Assembly (NCBI RefSeq): GCF_000021925.1
Contig: NC_011830.1
Coordinates: 3,321,001-3,385,000, forward strand
From: Desulfitobacterium hafniense DCB-2
GTDB taxonomy: Bacteria > Bacillota > Desulfitobacteriia > Desulfitobacteriales > Desulfitobacteriaceae
Length of the DNA stretch: 64,000 nt
Reading direction: 5' to 3'
Position 1 is the first letter of the stretch, and each line of letters begins with the position of its first letter. This document shows positions 49,597-58,515 of the stretch, piece by piece. A program made the translations under genes and the position numbers. Below the pieces are notes generated by a model that saw nothing but the letters and a program-made list of their open reading frames with translations, did no database searches and was not told the DNA's origin.

Positions 49597-51662
49597 TTTT
49601 TACATCCCCCTTCGGAATAGGCCCGGCATAGTACATTTTTATGAGGGAAATTCCCGCCGGGCTGATCCAATACGCTGGGCAATAGGGTATTGATCGAGTC
49701 TGAATTATATCGTTTGCTGAAGTAAGGTTGAGTAAAGAAATGATTTTGAGGCACGGAGTAAGTTAACTTAGCAGGCAGGGAAATGGCCCCGGTCGGTGTC
49801 TCAATCCGGATCGCCTCCCCATCCTTAACCCCAAGCTTAAGTGCTGTCTGGGGATGAACCTCCACATAGGGCTTCTCGAATTCCCGTGCCAATCTGCTGT
49901 ATTGACATTGGGTATGATAATGGGCCGCTACCTTAACGGAGCTGATGAAATAAGGATAGTCTTCAATGCTTAACCCTTCATTTCCCGGAGATTGCAAGGG
50001 ATCTTTGTAGTGAAGTACACTCCCTTTCCCTCTTAATAATTCAACCTTCTTGGAGGGGGTATTGAAGCCCTTGCTATACAACCTGTGGCTTTCTTCCCCG
50101 CCTTCAGGATAAGGATAATGGACGCCACCCGGCTTCTCCTGCATTTTGGCAACGGTAATGGCGCTGATGCCGGCAATATGCCGCCGCTCCATATCCCAGG
50201 CTTCCTCTGGCGTATCGGCAAAATACTCTGTGGGGAGACCCATTTTTGCCGCAAGCAACTTGAAGACTTCAGCAGCCGGTTTTGATTCCCCATAAGGCTC
50301 CACGGCTTTATCCCGCCATTGCATGACTCTGTGAATTCCCGGCTGCATACCCGCTTCTTCCAGCCAGTGGGTTGCCGGGATGACGATATGGGCTAAACAG
50401 GCGGAGTCATCAAGGGTTAAGGTATGGGATACCACAAAATCAAGCTTCCCTAAGGCCTTTTTCATACGGGCGCTTTCCGGCCAATTAGCACAAGGGTTGC
50501 CCGCAATATAGATCATTTTGATCTGACCGGTCTCCATCCCTTCAATGACCTTGTCAGCCGGAAGTTTGAAGCTGGGCTTGACGACATGTTCCGGTTTGAT
50601 CAAATCAGCGGGCTGTCCATACCCATTAATATGGGAAACCACTCCCGCACCCGGTTTGCCCACATTGCCGAGAATGGCAAATAAGGATTCAAAGGCCATC
50701 AAGGCCTGCTCCCCATTATTGACCATGACGATGCCCCGTCCCGGCCACATGATGGCCGGTTTTTTGGTGCCCAGCTCATAGGCCAGCTCCTCAATGACCT
50801 TTTCGGGTACCCCGGTGATCGCCGCCGCCTTCTCTGCTGTAAAATCTTCTACCGCTTGAGCCAGTTCCGCAAAGCCATTCACTTGATCCCGGACAAATGC
50901 TTCGTCATAGTGCTTATGCTTAATGACCAGGTGCAGAAGGGCCATGCCTAAAGCAGCATCGGTGCCTGGGTTGACTTGAATAAATTGATCGCTGAGCTGA
51001 GCGGTTTCCGTATAACGGGTATCGATGGTGATGATTTTGGCGCCATGCTTTTGGCCTTCCTGCAGCCAATGAAATTGTCCCGCTTTCGTTTGGGCACAGT
51101 TATTGCCCACGTTTAAGACCAGCTTCGAGTAAATGACATCATGAAGGGGGGCTGAAGCCGCAGCCTTGCCGAACATTTCTTTTCTGACTTTTTCCTCTGA
51201 GCTGAAACAAATGGGTCCGGTGCCATAGTTGGCAAAACCGGCTATTTCGCCAAAGATCTTCAGGGCGAACTTGCTGAAGGAGCCGCCAATTTTAGAGGTA
51301 ATGCCGATCACAGAACCGGTGCCGAAGTTGTCGGAGAACTCCTTATACTTCTTGGCGATGGTATCGATGGCTTCCTCCCAGCTGATCCGCACAAATTCAC
51401 CATTGACTTTCATCATTGGATACTGAACCCGTTCCGGTCCCCGCAGGTTTTCAATAATCTCGATGGGTTTGGGGCATATTTTGCCTTTATTATAGGGATT
51501 ATCCGGATCCCCATAAATAGCTTTTATCGTTCCCTCAGGGCTTATATGAACTTTCAGCCCGCACCCACCGTTACAAAGGCAGCAAATTGAGGTTTTAACC
51601 TTGTCACTGTCCGGCATAACGGTTCTATTTCGATGCAGTCCCTGGACTCTAACAAATGCCAC
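49593..51662 (-). CDS. Molybdopterin oxidoreductase catalytic subunit
   Basis: A DMSO-reductase-superfamily protein of about 689 residues, with an N-terminal [4Fe-4S] site (CCLCNGGCGLKV ... GKICPK), a candidate metal-ligand cysteine in GPICFSSE, GRGIVM, and the C-terminal molybdopterin dinucleotide domain (PYVEVHPQTALKLGVKDGE). There is no twin-arginine signal, so it is cytoplasmic. AAGGGGG favours a GTG start at 51662; the ATG at 51617 is the protein-based alternative. The substrate is not evident; formate, a sulfur oxyanion or an aldehyde are all possible. Confidence 0.88.
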   Translation of the reverse strand: MAFVRVQGLHRNRTVMPDSDKVKTSICCLCNGGCGLKVHISPEGTIKAIYGDPDNPYNKGKICPKPIEIIENLRGPERVQYPMMKVNGEFVRISWEEAIDTIAKKYKEFSDNFGTGSVIGITSKIGGSFSKFALKIFGEIAGFANYGTGPICFSSEEKVRKEMFGKAAASAPLHDVIYSKLVLNVGNNCAQTKAGQFHWLQEGQKHGAKIITIDTRYTETAQLSDQFIQVNPGTDAALGMALLHLVIKHKHYDEAFVRDQVNGFAELAQAVEDFTAEKAAAITGVPEKVIEELAYELGTKKPAIMWPGRGIVMVNNGEQALMAFESLFAILGNVGKPGAGVVSHINGYGQPADLIKPEHVVKPSFKLPADKVIEGMETGQIKMIYIAGNPCANWPESARMKKALGKLDFVVSHTLTLDDSACLAHIVIPATHWLEEAGMQPGIHRVMQWRDKAVEPYGESKPAAEVFKLLAAKMGLPTEYFADTPEEAWDMERRHIAGISAITVAKMQEKPGGVHYPYPEGGEESHRLYSKGFNTPSKKVELLRGKGSVLHYKDPLQSPGNEGLSIEDYPYFISSVKVAAHYHTQCQYSRLAREFEKPYVEVHPQTALKLGVKDGEAIRIETPTGAISLPAKLTYSVPQNHFFTQPYFSKRYNSDSINTLLPSVLDQPGGNFPHKNVLCRAYSEGGCKK

Positions 51663-52908
51663 AGACAATTCCCCCTTTTGCTTCTGCTGTGCAATATCCC
51701 TGAAACCGGACCGGATGATTGAGCCAATAGTTTAAAGTATCCAGGCTTACTTTGGTTTTTTGTTTGATCATGGCGGTCAGAATACCGGCGCCGTCAATAT
51801 CGCCCACCATGATCATCCCCACCAGAATGTCATCCTTGACAATAAACTTGCGGTAACGTTTGGTTGCTTTATCATAAGTGCTCAGCTCTTGCCCTTCTCC
51901 GGTGGGCAAATAGGGAATTCCCGCCGAAACGACGCCAACGCCGCAAAATACAGCTGAATTAGAGCCGACTGAGCCTTCGTAAATTCTCTCCACTCCGGCC
52001 ATATTGCTGCCGGCCACAGTTCCTTGTGCTGTCGCCACAGGCCAGATGGAAATAACCCTTTTTTCATCCCAAACCGCGTGATACGCTTCGGCAACATCCC
52101 CTGCCGCATAGATATGGGAAACTGTCGTTTGCATATGCTTATCGACGATAATCCCTTTATTAACCTCGATACCGGTGTTTTTTACCAGATCGACATTGGG
52201 GCTGACTCCAGCGGCCATGAGCACCAGTTGACAAGGAATTTCTTTTCCGGAGCTAAGACATACTCCTTCTACCTTGTCTTGGCCCAAAATCTTGCTTAAT
52301 TTAGTGTTATAGATGACTTCATACCCATCCTGCTCCAATAACTCGGTAATGATCTGACCGGTATGAGGGTCCACCGAGCGGGACATGATCCGGGAGTTAA
52401 CGATAATGGAAACCTTTATGCCCAGTTCATGAAGGGCATGGGCTCCCTTCAGTCCCACCAGCCCGGCTCCCATGACCACCGCTTCCTTGACATGGGGAGC
52501 AAAATCCATGATCCTGCGGGCATCTTCCAGAGTACGAAGCTCGCATACCCCTTCCAAATCAAGTCCCTCAACCGGTAAGGAGTAGGGAGAAGCACCGGTG
52601 GCAATCAAGAGCTTATCATAGCCGACGATTTCCCCTGATTGCAAGGTGATGCTTTTCTCAGTATCATTCACTTGTTCAACCTTTTGGGGAATAAAGTCAA
52701 TGCCTGTTGCAGCATAGAAATTGGCATCACGAATATAAATGCGGTCTTGATCGATTTCTTCACCAATATAATAGGAAGTCAGGCAGCGTGAGTAAGGCCG
52801 GTTGTTCTCTTCGGAGATCATAGTTATTTTTCCTGATGAGTCAAGTCCCCGGAGCGCCTCTGCTGCAAAAACTCCCGCGGCGCTGTTGCCAATAATTACA
52901 TAATGCAT
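51649..52908 (-). CDS. FAD/NAD(P)-dependent oxidoreductase
   Basis: A 419-residue flavoprotein of the NADH oxidase / nitrite reductase reductase-domain type. The FAD fold begins IIGNSAAGVFAAEAL, the NAD fold is VVMGAGLVGLKGAHAL, and IYAAGDVAEAY is the second FAD motif. A C-terminal extension follows, ending in CTAEAKGGIVCGIC. It lies between a ferredoxin and the molybdopterin subunit in one operon, so it should link NAD(P)H to the iron-sulfur chain. Confidence 0.9.
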   Translation of the reverse strand: MHYVIIGNSAAGVFAAEALRGLDSSGKITMISEENNRPYSRCLTSYYIGEEIDQDRIYIRDANFYAATGIDFIPQKVEQVNDTEKSITLQSGEIVGYDKLLIATGASPYSLPVEGLDLEGVCELRTLEDARRIMDFAPHVKEAVVMGAGLVGLKGAHALHELGIKVSIIVNSRIMSRSVDPHTGQIITELLEQDGYEVIYNTKLSKILGQDKVEGVCLSSGKEIPCQLVLMAAGVSPNVDLVKNTGIEVNKGIIVDKHMQTTVSHIYAAGDVAEAYHAVWDEKRVISIWPVATAQGTVAGSNMAGVERIYEGSVGSNSAVFCGVGVVSAGIPYLPTGEGQELSTYDKATKRYRKFIVKDDILVGMIMVGDIDGAGILTAMIKQKTKVSLDTLNYWLNHPVRFQGYCTAEAKGGIVCGIC

Positions 52909-53372
52909 AGCCGATCACCTTCAATCTCTTTTTCATACTCTGCGGCAGTACCAAAAAAGAGGGCCTTCCGCGAACAAGCTATCATACAAGGGGGTTGTTC
53001 TTCATCCAGACATAATTGGCATTTTCCGGCTTTACCGGTGGTCAGCTGAGGAGCGATGGCCGCAAAAGGGCACACCATGACACACATATAGCAGCTCACA
53101 CATTGCTTGGCATCATGGCTCACATGCCCGGCATCAGAATAACTCAGGGCACCGGCCATGCACGCTTCCACACAGGCGGCGTGAACACAGTTCTGGCAAA
53201 CAGATACTGAATAGCGGCCATCTGCTCCGGATACTCTGATCTGGGGCTTTGCTAAAGGTGTCTCAGCTTTAGAATTAAAGAGGCTTTGGGTTTTGGATTG
53301 CTTTTGGCGGCAAACCTGCTCACAAGCCAAGCATCCGTTACATCGTTCAGGTATAAAGTAAAGTTTTCGCAT
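52896..53372 (-). CDS. 4Fe-4S ferredoxin-type protein
   Basis: The 158-residue protein has several cysteine clusters: CNGCLACEQVCRQKQ, CQNCVHAACVEACMAGA, CVSCYMCVMVCPFAA and CQLCLDEEQPPCMIACSRKA, the same four-cluster layout as HycB/DmsB. It is the first gene of the four-gene operon and overlaps the flavoprotein gene by 13 bp. AAGGAGACACGC precedes the ATG. Confidence 0.9.
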   Translation of the reverse strand: MRKLYFIPERCNGCLACEQVCRQKQSKTQSLFNSKAETPLAKPQIRVSGADGRYSVSVCQNCVHAACVEACMAGALSYSDAGHVSHDAKQCVSCYMCVMVCPFAAIAPQLTTGKAGKCQLCLDEEQPPCMIACSRKALFFGTAAEYEKEIEGDRLCIM

Positions 53373-53421
53373 GCGTGTCTCCTTCCGTACAAAGACGCAA
53401 TGTTGCTTTATCCTTTCTGGG

Positions 53422-53456
53422 ACAAAGGGCTATCTAACTAAGAGATAGCCCTTTGT
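53422..53456. terminator. Terminator between the TauE gene and the Mo operon
   Basis: A perfect 14-bp stem (ACAAAGGGCTATCT / AGATAGCCCTTTGT) with a 7-nt loop lies between the ferredoxin start and the TauE stop. It would end transcription from the TauE side. Confidence 0.75.
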
Positions 53457-53465
53457 TCTCAGATT

Positions 53466-54404
53466 TTAGATGTTAATACCGAATACCGGTAAGAAATATT
53501 TCAGGCCAATATAGAACAGGAGAAAAGCCAGGAACATTTTCATATAACGGGCATTGATATACTTGGAAATTCTAGCCGCGACAACGGTTCCTATGGCAAC
53601 ACCGGCTAATTCAAACGCCAGGAAAGTGAGATCCAAAGAGCTGCCCATCGAAAGATAGTTTAAAATACTGGTTGATGAGGATACCAAGATGGATAGAGTC
53701 GATGTACCGGCCACAATATACATGGGAAATCCAAGTATACTGGTCATAAAAGGAACAAGTAAGAATCCACCCCCAACTCCTAAGGAAGCAGAGAGAATGG
53801 CAACCAATAGACCTGCAATAAATACAACAATGGCATTATACGTAAATTCTTCGCCGGAAAAGGTAAACTTGTTCTTAATACCCGTTTGTTGGAACTTAAC
53901 ACCGATTTCCTTAAGCTCGCTTAATTTTCCTTGTTCACTAAGCTCTTTGACTTTTTTGGCAAAGTTATCATTGGCTTGCTTCACTTTCTTTTGGCCATTT
54001 ATAAATTTATTGGTACATTCATAGGCAATTCGGAAGGAAATGCCCAAGGTTACGATACCAAAAAAGGGTTTAAATGTAGCCATATCCTTTAACAAAGAAT
54101 GGGAGAGAGTCGAACCAATCAACGCACCGATGATTCCACCTAAGCCCAGAGCAATTGCAGTGGGAATAACCACTCTGCGCTCTCTGAAGTAAAGAGGGGT
54201 GCCTACGATAGGGGTAACAAGGGTCAAAATCTGGTTCATGGGTTTAACCATATTGGCATTTTTCAGTCCGAAGATACTCATATGTCCTACGCCTGCCAGG
54301 ATACCTCCAGCCGCTCCTACGGAAGTAAATACATAGCCGACAAAAACACCCCAAAGTACAAGAAAAATAGGATTTGCCTCAACGCCTGCTAATGGAAAAT
54401 GCAT
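53466..54404 (-). CDS. TauE/SafE-family anion exporter
   Basis: A 312-residue membrane protein of the TauE/SafE (DUF81) family, linked to export of sulfite, sulfoacetate or other organosulfonates. The two repeat signatures are visible as VGAAGGILAGVGHMSIFG and LGVGGGFLLVPFMTSILG, each in a group of about four helices, separated by a charged cytoplasmic loop of about 60 residues (KKVKQANDNFAKKVKELSEQ). GGAGGG precedes the ATG. It follows a 138-residue membrane protein gene by 19 bp. Confidence 0.88.
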   Translation of the reverse strand: MHFPLAGVEANPIFLVLWGVFVGYVFTSVGAAGGILAGVGHMSIFGLKNANMVKPMNQILTLVTPIVGTPLYFRERRVVIPTAIALGLGGIIGALIGSTLSHSLLKDMATFKPFFGIVTLGISFRIAYECTNKFINGQKKVKQANDNFAKKVKELSEQGKLSELKEIGVKFQQTGIKNKFTFSGEEFTYNAIVVFIAGLLVAILSASLGVGGGFLLVPFMTSILGFPMYIVAGTSTLSILVSSSTSILNYLSMGSSLDLTFLAFELAGVAIGTVVAARISKYINARYMKMFLAFLLFYIGLKYFLPVFGINI

Positions 54405-54423
54405 AATTAATTCCCTCCTGCTA

Positions 54424-54840
54424 TTATTTAGTATCCATCTGAATACTAGCCTGTTCGACTTTTGTCATCTTTGTCTTAATTAACCCGATTACCGGTTTTA
54501 AAAGAAAATGAAATAAAAAGTACAAACATAGATAAGCAAAAACCGTATTTACCTGCCAATTAAAAAGAGGAATCGTGATAGTTTTGAACTTTAAGCTGAT
54601 TAAACATGCTAAGACGAGGTGTGGGAAAAACTTATAAATGGCGTCCATCCCTAAAGCTGTTAAGTAATCAAAGAAAACTTCTCTCATTTCTGCCTGAAGT
54701 GATTTATAGGCTTCCTGATCGTTGATAGTCACGGCAACATTTGATAGTTCATCTAATTCTTGATACCTTTCCTTGTGTTGTTGAATCTTTTGGGAATGAG
54801 GATCTCTGAGAAAATCTAGAATCTTCAGCATATTGTTCAC
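54424..54840 (-). CDS. Small coiled-coil membrane protein paired with TauE
   Basis: A 138-residue protein with a charged helical N-terminus (coiled-coil-like, residues 15-60) and two hydrophobic segments (FFPHLVLACLISL, VNTVFAYLCLYFLFHFLL). I do not recognise the family. The GTG start has a weak ribosome site. It is the first gene of the TauE operon, whose promoter lies under a Crp/Fnr-type palindrome. A role as an accessory subunit of the exporter is inference. Confidence 0.65.
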   Translation of the reverse strand: MNNMLKILDFLRDPHSQKIQQHKERYQELDELSNVAVTINDQEAYKSLQAEMREVFFDYLTALGMDAIYKFFPHLVLACLISLKFKTITIPLFNWQVNTVFAYLCLYFLFHFLLKPVIGLIKTKMTKVEQASIQMDTK

Positions 54841-54927
54841 CCGATAAGACCCTTTCCATAGAGTTACGTTTTGGCCCTTTGCTTGTTCCCGTTCCCCCTT
54901 TCACGTTTACTGGACTATAAGCGAAAT

Positions 54928-54990
54928 TTATCACAACTTTAAAAAAGTTTATGTCAAGCAACAGACAAGATAAATGTCATCTAGATGACA
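54928..54990 (-). promoter_or_regulatory. Promoter with class I Crp/Fnr-type operator
   Basis: The minus strand has TTGACA (54952-54957), an 18-nt spacer and TGATAA (54928-54933). A perfect 16-bp palindrome TGTCATCTAGATGACA (54975-54990) fits TGTCA-N6-TGACA and is centred about 61 bp upstream of the expected transcription start, the standard class I activator position. The Crp/Fnr gene at 55082-55753 is the nearest candidate regulator. Confidence 0.75.
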
Positions 54991-55009
54991 CTTCTCATTA
55001 AGATCCTAA

Positions 55010-55057
55010 AAGGTGTCTTCCGCTCAGCCTTTTCTCTGGCTAATCGGAGGACACCTT
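55010..55057 (-). terminator. Terminator of the Crp/Fnr gene
   Basis: A 13-bp stem with one mismatch (AAGGTGTCTTCCG / CGGAGGACACCTT) is followed on the minus strand by TTTT. It lies 25 bp below the regulator's stop. Confidence 0.75.
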
Positions 55058-55081
55058 CATCAAAAACCCTGTTTTTTAAAT

Positions 55082-55753
55082 TCAGACAACCCAACTGTTT
55101 AGTTTTTCAATATCCAGTATATATAGTTCTTTATCTTCGATAGCTATACTGTTTTCGTACTTAAAGGTATTGAGCAGGGACGTAACATTCTGTCTGGAGG
55201 TACCAATCATGTACGCAATGTCTTCGTGAGTTAACCGGAAGCTTATTTTCGTACCTCTGGGAGTCTCCATCCCCGCGCGCTTCGCCATTTTTATTAACAA
55301 CTGGGCCAGCCTCCCCGGAACCTGGAAGCAAACCATTTCCTCAATAATTCCCTCAGCCTCCCGCATTCTGATAGCCAGGGTAATGGTTACCTTAATGGCG
55401 ATGGCTGGATGCTTCTCAAGCAGGTCTAAAAATTGCTGGTGACGTATCACCACTATTGTAACATCGTCAATGGCACTGGCAAAACACGTCCGGTCTCCTC
55501 CGTATAGAGTTTCGGCGAGCCCCATTAACTGACCGGGTGATCTTATACATCCAACTGTAACCCTTCTGCCGTACTGGGTTATACGAAAAATTCTCACATA
55601 CCCTTCTTTTACAAAATAAACCCGATCAGCAGCATCACTTTCGGAAAAAATGATTTGGCCTTTCTTATAGCGCACAATTGTGCCGGATTGTACAATATGA
55701 CCCACTTCTTCTTCAGTTAACAACGTTCTGGCATAGTTCACATTTTCGATCAT
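55082..55753 (-). CDS. Crp/Fnr-family transcription regulator
   Basis: A 223-residue regulator with an N-terminal cyclic-nucleotide-like beta barrel (VRYKKGQIIFSESDAADRVY, YGRRVTVGCIRSPGQLMGL), a long dimer helix and a C-terminal winged helix (LTHEDIAYMIGTSRQNVTSLL). It lacks the N-terminal cysteine cluster of Fnr, so it should sense a small molecule or redox state in another way. It stands between two TauE operons, and Crp/Fnr-like palindromes precede nearby genes. Confidence 0.9.
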   Translation of the reverse strand: MIENVNYARTLLTEEEVGHIVQSGTIVRYKKGQIIFSESDAADRVYFVKEGYVRIFRITQYGRRVTVGCIRSPGQLMGLAETLYGGDRTCFASAIDDVTIVVIRHQQFLDLLEKHPAIAIKVTITLAIRMREAEGIIEEMVCFQVPGRLAQLLIKMAKRAGMETPRGTKISFRLTHEDIAYMIGTSRQNVTSLLNTFKYENSIAIEDKELYILDIEKLNSWVV

Positions 55754-55768
55754 GAGTTATCCCCTCAC

Positions 55769-55782
55769 GCTTAATATTAAGC
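55769..55782. promoter_or_regulatory. Palindrome upstream of the Crp/Fnr gene
   Basis: GCTTAATATTAAGC is a perfect 14-bp palindrome 16 bp upstream of the start codon. It differs from the dehalobox TTAAT-N4-ATTAA because it has no spacer. It may be an autoregulatory site or chance. Confidence 0.3.
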
Positions 55783-55892
55783 TATATCGGCTTATTTATA
55801 TTTATACTTATTATATTATCATAATCTTCTAATAGTAACTATATGTTCATCATTAGCCTTTTTAATGACCAAAGGCGCTAAAAATTCAAATG

Positions 55893-55914
55893 GGCTATGC
55901 AATACTGCATAGCC
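55893..55914 (-). terminator. Terminator of the second TauE operon
   Basis: GGCTATGCA / TGCATAGCC with a 4-nt loop lies 9 bp below the stop of the gene at 55923 and is followed on the minus strand by ATTTGAATTTTT. Confidence 0.65.
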
Positions 55915-55922
55915 TATTAAGC

Positions 55923-56621
55923 TTATTTGTGTGATTTGGAAGTGCTTATGCCAAAGCCCTCACAGAAATGGAATAGTCCGAAGCCATACCATACGGTATA
56001 AAGAAGATAGAAGATAAGCAAGAAGGAAAGAATCGCTTTATTTTCACTCACTTTTTTGGCTTCGACACCGTAGTAATTGTATCCCGGTTCAAGGGCTTTT
56101 TGGACAACTCTGGTCAAGGTGGCAGATTCTTTAAACATGGAGCTCGCTTTAAGTTCTTTGTCAATTTTCTTTAAAGAATTATTCCAGTCGTTCGTGGCTT
56201 CACGAGCTGCATATCCATATCTTTTTTCAACTGCTTCCCCATCATTGTTATACATGGATTCGCTGTCAATGACGACCGCGTTGAGGATTTTACCAAAATC
56301 CCCATTGATACTTAGTGAAGAGTCTTGAATCGTTACAGCAGCCCCCGCATTCGTATACAATTTGCCCCATCGCTCCGCTTCCTCAGGTGATGATGCCTTA
56401 AGATCAAGACTAATGTGGATTCCCTGTTGCGATTGGGCAACTTCTGCGGTCTCACTAATGAAATTGGAGGAAGCTTTGGAGAAAGAGTTAAACATATCAT
56501 CTGCATAATTTAACCCATTCCTTCCATTCCCGAAGATCGGCGACATTATAACCACAAAGCACACGGCAAAGCTAAGTAATAATAGTGAGCCAATGATAAA
56601 GGACTTTTTGTTTTTAATCAT
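55923..56621 (-). CDS. Two-helix membrane protein paired with a TauE exporter
   Basis: The 232-residue product has an N-terminal helix (IIGSLLLLSFAVCFVVIM), an extracytoplasmic domain of about 160 residues (ISLDLKASSPEEAERWGKLY, VTIQDSSLSINGDFGKIL), and a C-terminal helix (ILSFLLIFYLLYTVWYG). I recognise no named family. It overlaps the end of the TauE gene by 4 bp. An accessory or sensor role for the exporter is inference. Confidence 0.7.
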   Translation of the reverse strand: MIKNKKSFIIGSLLLLSFAVCFVVIMSPIFGNGRNGLNYADDMFNSFSKASSNFISETAEVAQSQQGIHISLDLKASSPEEAERWGKLYTNAGAAVTIQDSSLSINGDFGKILNAVVIDSESMYNNDGEAVEKRYGYAAREATNDWNNSLKKIDKELKASSMFKESATLTRVVQKALEPGYNYYGVEAKKVSENKAILSFLLIFYLLYTVWYGFGLFHFCEGFGISTSKSHK

Positions 56622-57949
56622 TGGGCGGCACCTCTTTTCGTCGACACAACAGCCTTGTTGTCTTCGCCATATTCAGCATTATATTCAGCTTTGCTGCCTT
56701 CATCATATTCAGCCCGGAGATTCGGCACGTTCACTATAAAGGTCCCAATGATCCAAACAGCGAATATCGCTACCAAACCAAAAAACACCCATACTCCGAT
56801 ATTGGTAAGTATTGCGCCTGTGGAAGGAGTTAAGCTGATATAACCCATTTGACTTAACTTTTCCGGCAGGGCAAAAATTCTGTTGATAAAACCGGCCAAT
56901 ATTGCTATGGCGTAGAAAGCTTTAATTTTGGATTGGGAAACTACCTTGGTCGTGATTGCGCCTATTTGAACACCCAACAATGATCCTAATAAACACCCCA
57001 TAGCCAGTGTATAGAATATATAACCGTAAAGTGCATATTGGGCAATGGCACCATAACCGGCGGTAAAAATAATCTGCAGGATATCTGTACCCACGGTTGT
57101 ATAGGTCGAAATCCCCAGTCCATACACAAACATCGGGAAGGTCACAAAACCGCCGCCAACACCAAGGATGGCTGCTAAAAGTCCGGTGATGGCTCCGCTT
57201 ATGGCGACAAACACTCCGGATATTTTTCGCCCGCCCGGGACTATTTTTTCATCAAATTGAATCATCGGGGCAAGGTTGACGGATTGCATTCTTTCAGCCA
57301 TTGGGGTTAGTTTTTCCAGGCCGATCTTGTTTTTGGACAGTTCACTTTTTCTCACTTTAAAATAATCGCTTAAAGCAAAGAATCCTAAGAATCCCAGCAA
57401 AACAGCGTAGATCATGCTGATAGTAAAATCACTCATGACGGGGTTATAGTTATATAACGCTCTGTTGATAATTCCGCCCCCCGTGACCCCGAGCCCGGAA
57501 CCGACCAAAAAAGCAACGGCTAATCCGACATTGACATTGCCCATCTTCTTATGGAGGGTGGTTCCCATAATTGCTTTAGCAAAGATGTGGAACATGTCTG
57601 TACCAACGGATAATATCCCTTTAACTCCTAAGCTCATCAGGGCCGGAGTAATAAGAAAGCCTCCGCCGGCCCCAATACAGCCGGTGACCAGGCCGGCTAC
57701 GACACCGATGGCTATGGAACCATAAAACATTTTGGCTGAGAAATAAGAAGGTCCATAAGCTGCTTTACCCCCGATGGCTTCTGGAAGAGATGCAGCGTGA
57801 ACCATGGCCGGAATGATTAGGGGCAGCGCCATCAGCAACAGTATTATTAACATCTTTCTATTTTTAATAATATTTGTTGTGGTTTCAATCTCCCATTGGG
57901 CATGCGCCCTGGAAGCTGCCATAAGAGATTGATAAAGTCTTCTCATCAT
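56618..57949 (-). CDS. TauE/SafE-family anion exporter, long form
   Basis: A 443-residue TauE/SafE protein with an N-terminal extension that includes one extra hydrophobic segment (MLIILLLMALPLIIPAMV). The two repeat signatures are CIGAGGGFLITPALMSLGVKG and LGVGGGFVTFPMFVYGLGIS in part. A charged C-terminal tail ends the protein. GCAGGAGGG precedes the ATG. It differs from the 312-residue exporter in length and loop sequence, so the two are paralogues rather than a recent duplication. Confidence 0.88.
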   Translation of the reverse strand: MMRRLYQSLMAASRAHAQWEIETTTNIIKNRKMLIILLLMALPLIIPAMVHAASLPEAIGGKAAYGPSYFSAKMFYGSIAIGVVAGLVTGCIGAGGGFLITPALMSLGVKGILSVGTDMFHIFAKAIMGTTLHKKMGNVNVGLAVAFLVGSGLGVTGGGIINRALYNYNPVMSDFTISMIYAVLLGFLGFFALSDYFKVRKSELSKNKIGLEKLTPMAERMQSVNLAPMIQFDEKIVPGGRKISGVFVAISGAITGLLAAILGVGGGFVTFPMFVYGLGISTYTTVGTDILQIIFTAGYGAIAQYALYGYIFYTLAMGCLLGSLLGVQIGAITTKVVSQSKIKAFYAIAILAGFINRIFALPEKLSQMGYISLTPSTGAILTNIGVWVFFGLVAIFAVWIIGTFIVNVPNLRAEYDEGSKAEYNAEYGEDNKAVVSTKRGAAQ

Positions 57950-58038
57950 TCTTTTCCCTCCTGCTATGATATAGTGAGATCAAGAGCAAACTTTAAATTA
58001 CCTCCCCCTTCTTCGTTAAATTTAAACCTACTAAAGAG

Positions 58039-58073
58039 CAATTGTTATTTCTTGTAGCTAAGAATAACAATTG
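58039..58073. promoter_or_regulatory. Inverted repeat upstream of the long TauE gene
   Basis: Perfect 11-bp arms CAATTGTTATT (58039-58049) and AATAACAATTG (58063-58073) are separated by 13 nt, about 90-120 bp upstream of the start codon. It may be an operator. Confidence 0.45.
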
Positions 58074-58083
58074 ACGCGTATAA

Positions 58084-58097
58084 ATGTCTATAGACGT
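58084..58097. promoter_or_regulatory. Possible weak Crp/Fnr-type site
   Basis: ATGTCTATAGACGT has a perfect 10-bp core (GTCTATAGAC), preceded by the same TAAATGTC as the strong site near 54975. It lies about 135 bp upstream of the long TauE gene. Confidence 0.35.
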
Positions 58098-58460
58098 CAG
58101 CTGTGGTCGTAATCACAAATTCTAATTGCATTTTTAAGGATAATTTCTAATATATAATTAAAAACCAAACAATTTTTAATTGAATTTGCGATTAACTCAG
58201 TATTATGTAACACTTAAAACTTATCTTGCCCGGCAAGGAAATTTTTCGTATGATAAGGCGAAGAAATGAGGCATACCGGTCGTATGGCGATTGATTACAA
58301 CGCAGTCAAACAGAAATTTAACCGCTGAAATATGAAGAATTAAGTGTTGCAGAGTACTAGCTCTTATATTGCATAAATAGGCTCATGAGTTTTAGATACA
58401 ATAGTCATAATTTATTGTGACCATAAGTCAGGCAGGTTTTCATGCTGGAAAATTAAAAAG

Positions 58461-58498
58461 AGGGTGTCGCGAAACAATTTGCAGCTTCACGGCACCCT
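58461..58498 (-). terminator. Terminator of the paralogous gene pair
   Basis: A 13-bp imperfect stem (AGGGTGTCGCGAA / TTCACGGCACCCT) with a 12-nt loop is followed on the minus strand by CTTTTTAATTTT. It lies 18 bp below the stop at 58516. Confidence 0.8.
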
Positions 58499-58515
58499 TG
58501 CTTTTCTACCATTAT

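Larger units (their letters stand above)
57950..58515. other. 566-bp intergenic region with inverted repeats
   Basis: No coding frame with a ribosome site was found. It holds an 11-bp inverted repeat at 58039-58073, a palindrome at 58084-58097 and a terminator at 58461-58498. The rest is AT-rich and should contain the promoter of the long TauE operon. Confidence 0.6.

Noticed and set aside
55769..55782. Dehalobox (CprK site) upstream of the Crp/Fnr gene
   Set aside because: The palindrome lacks the 4-nt spacer of TTAAT-N4-ATTAA, and no reductive dehalogenase gene is in the window.
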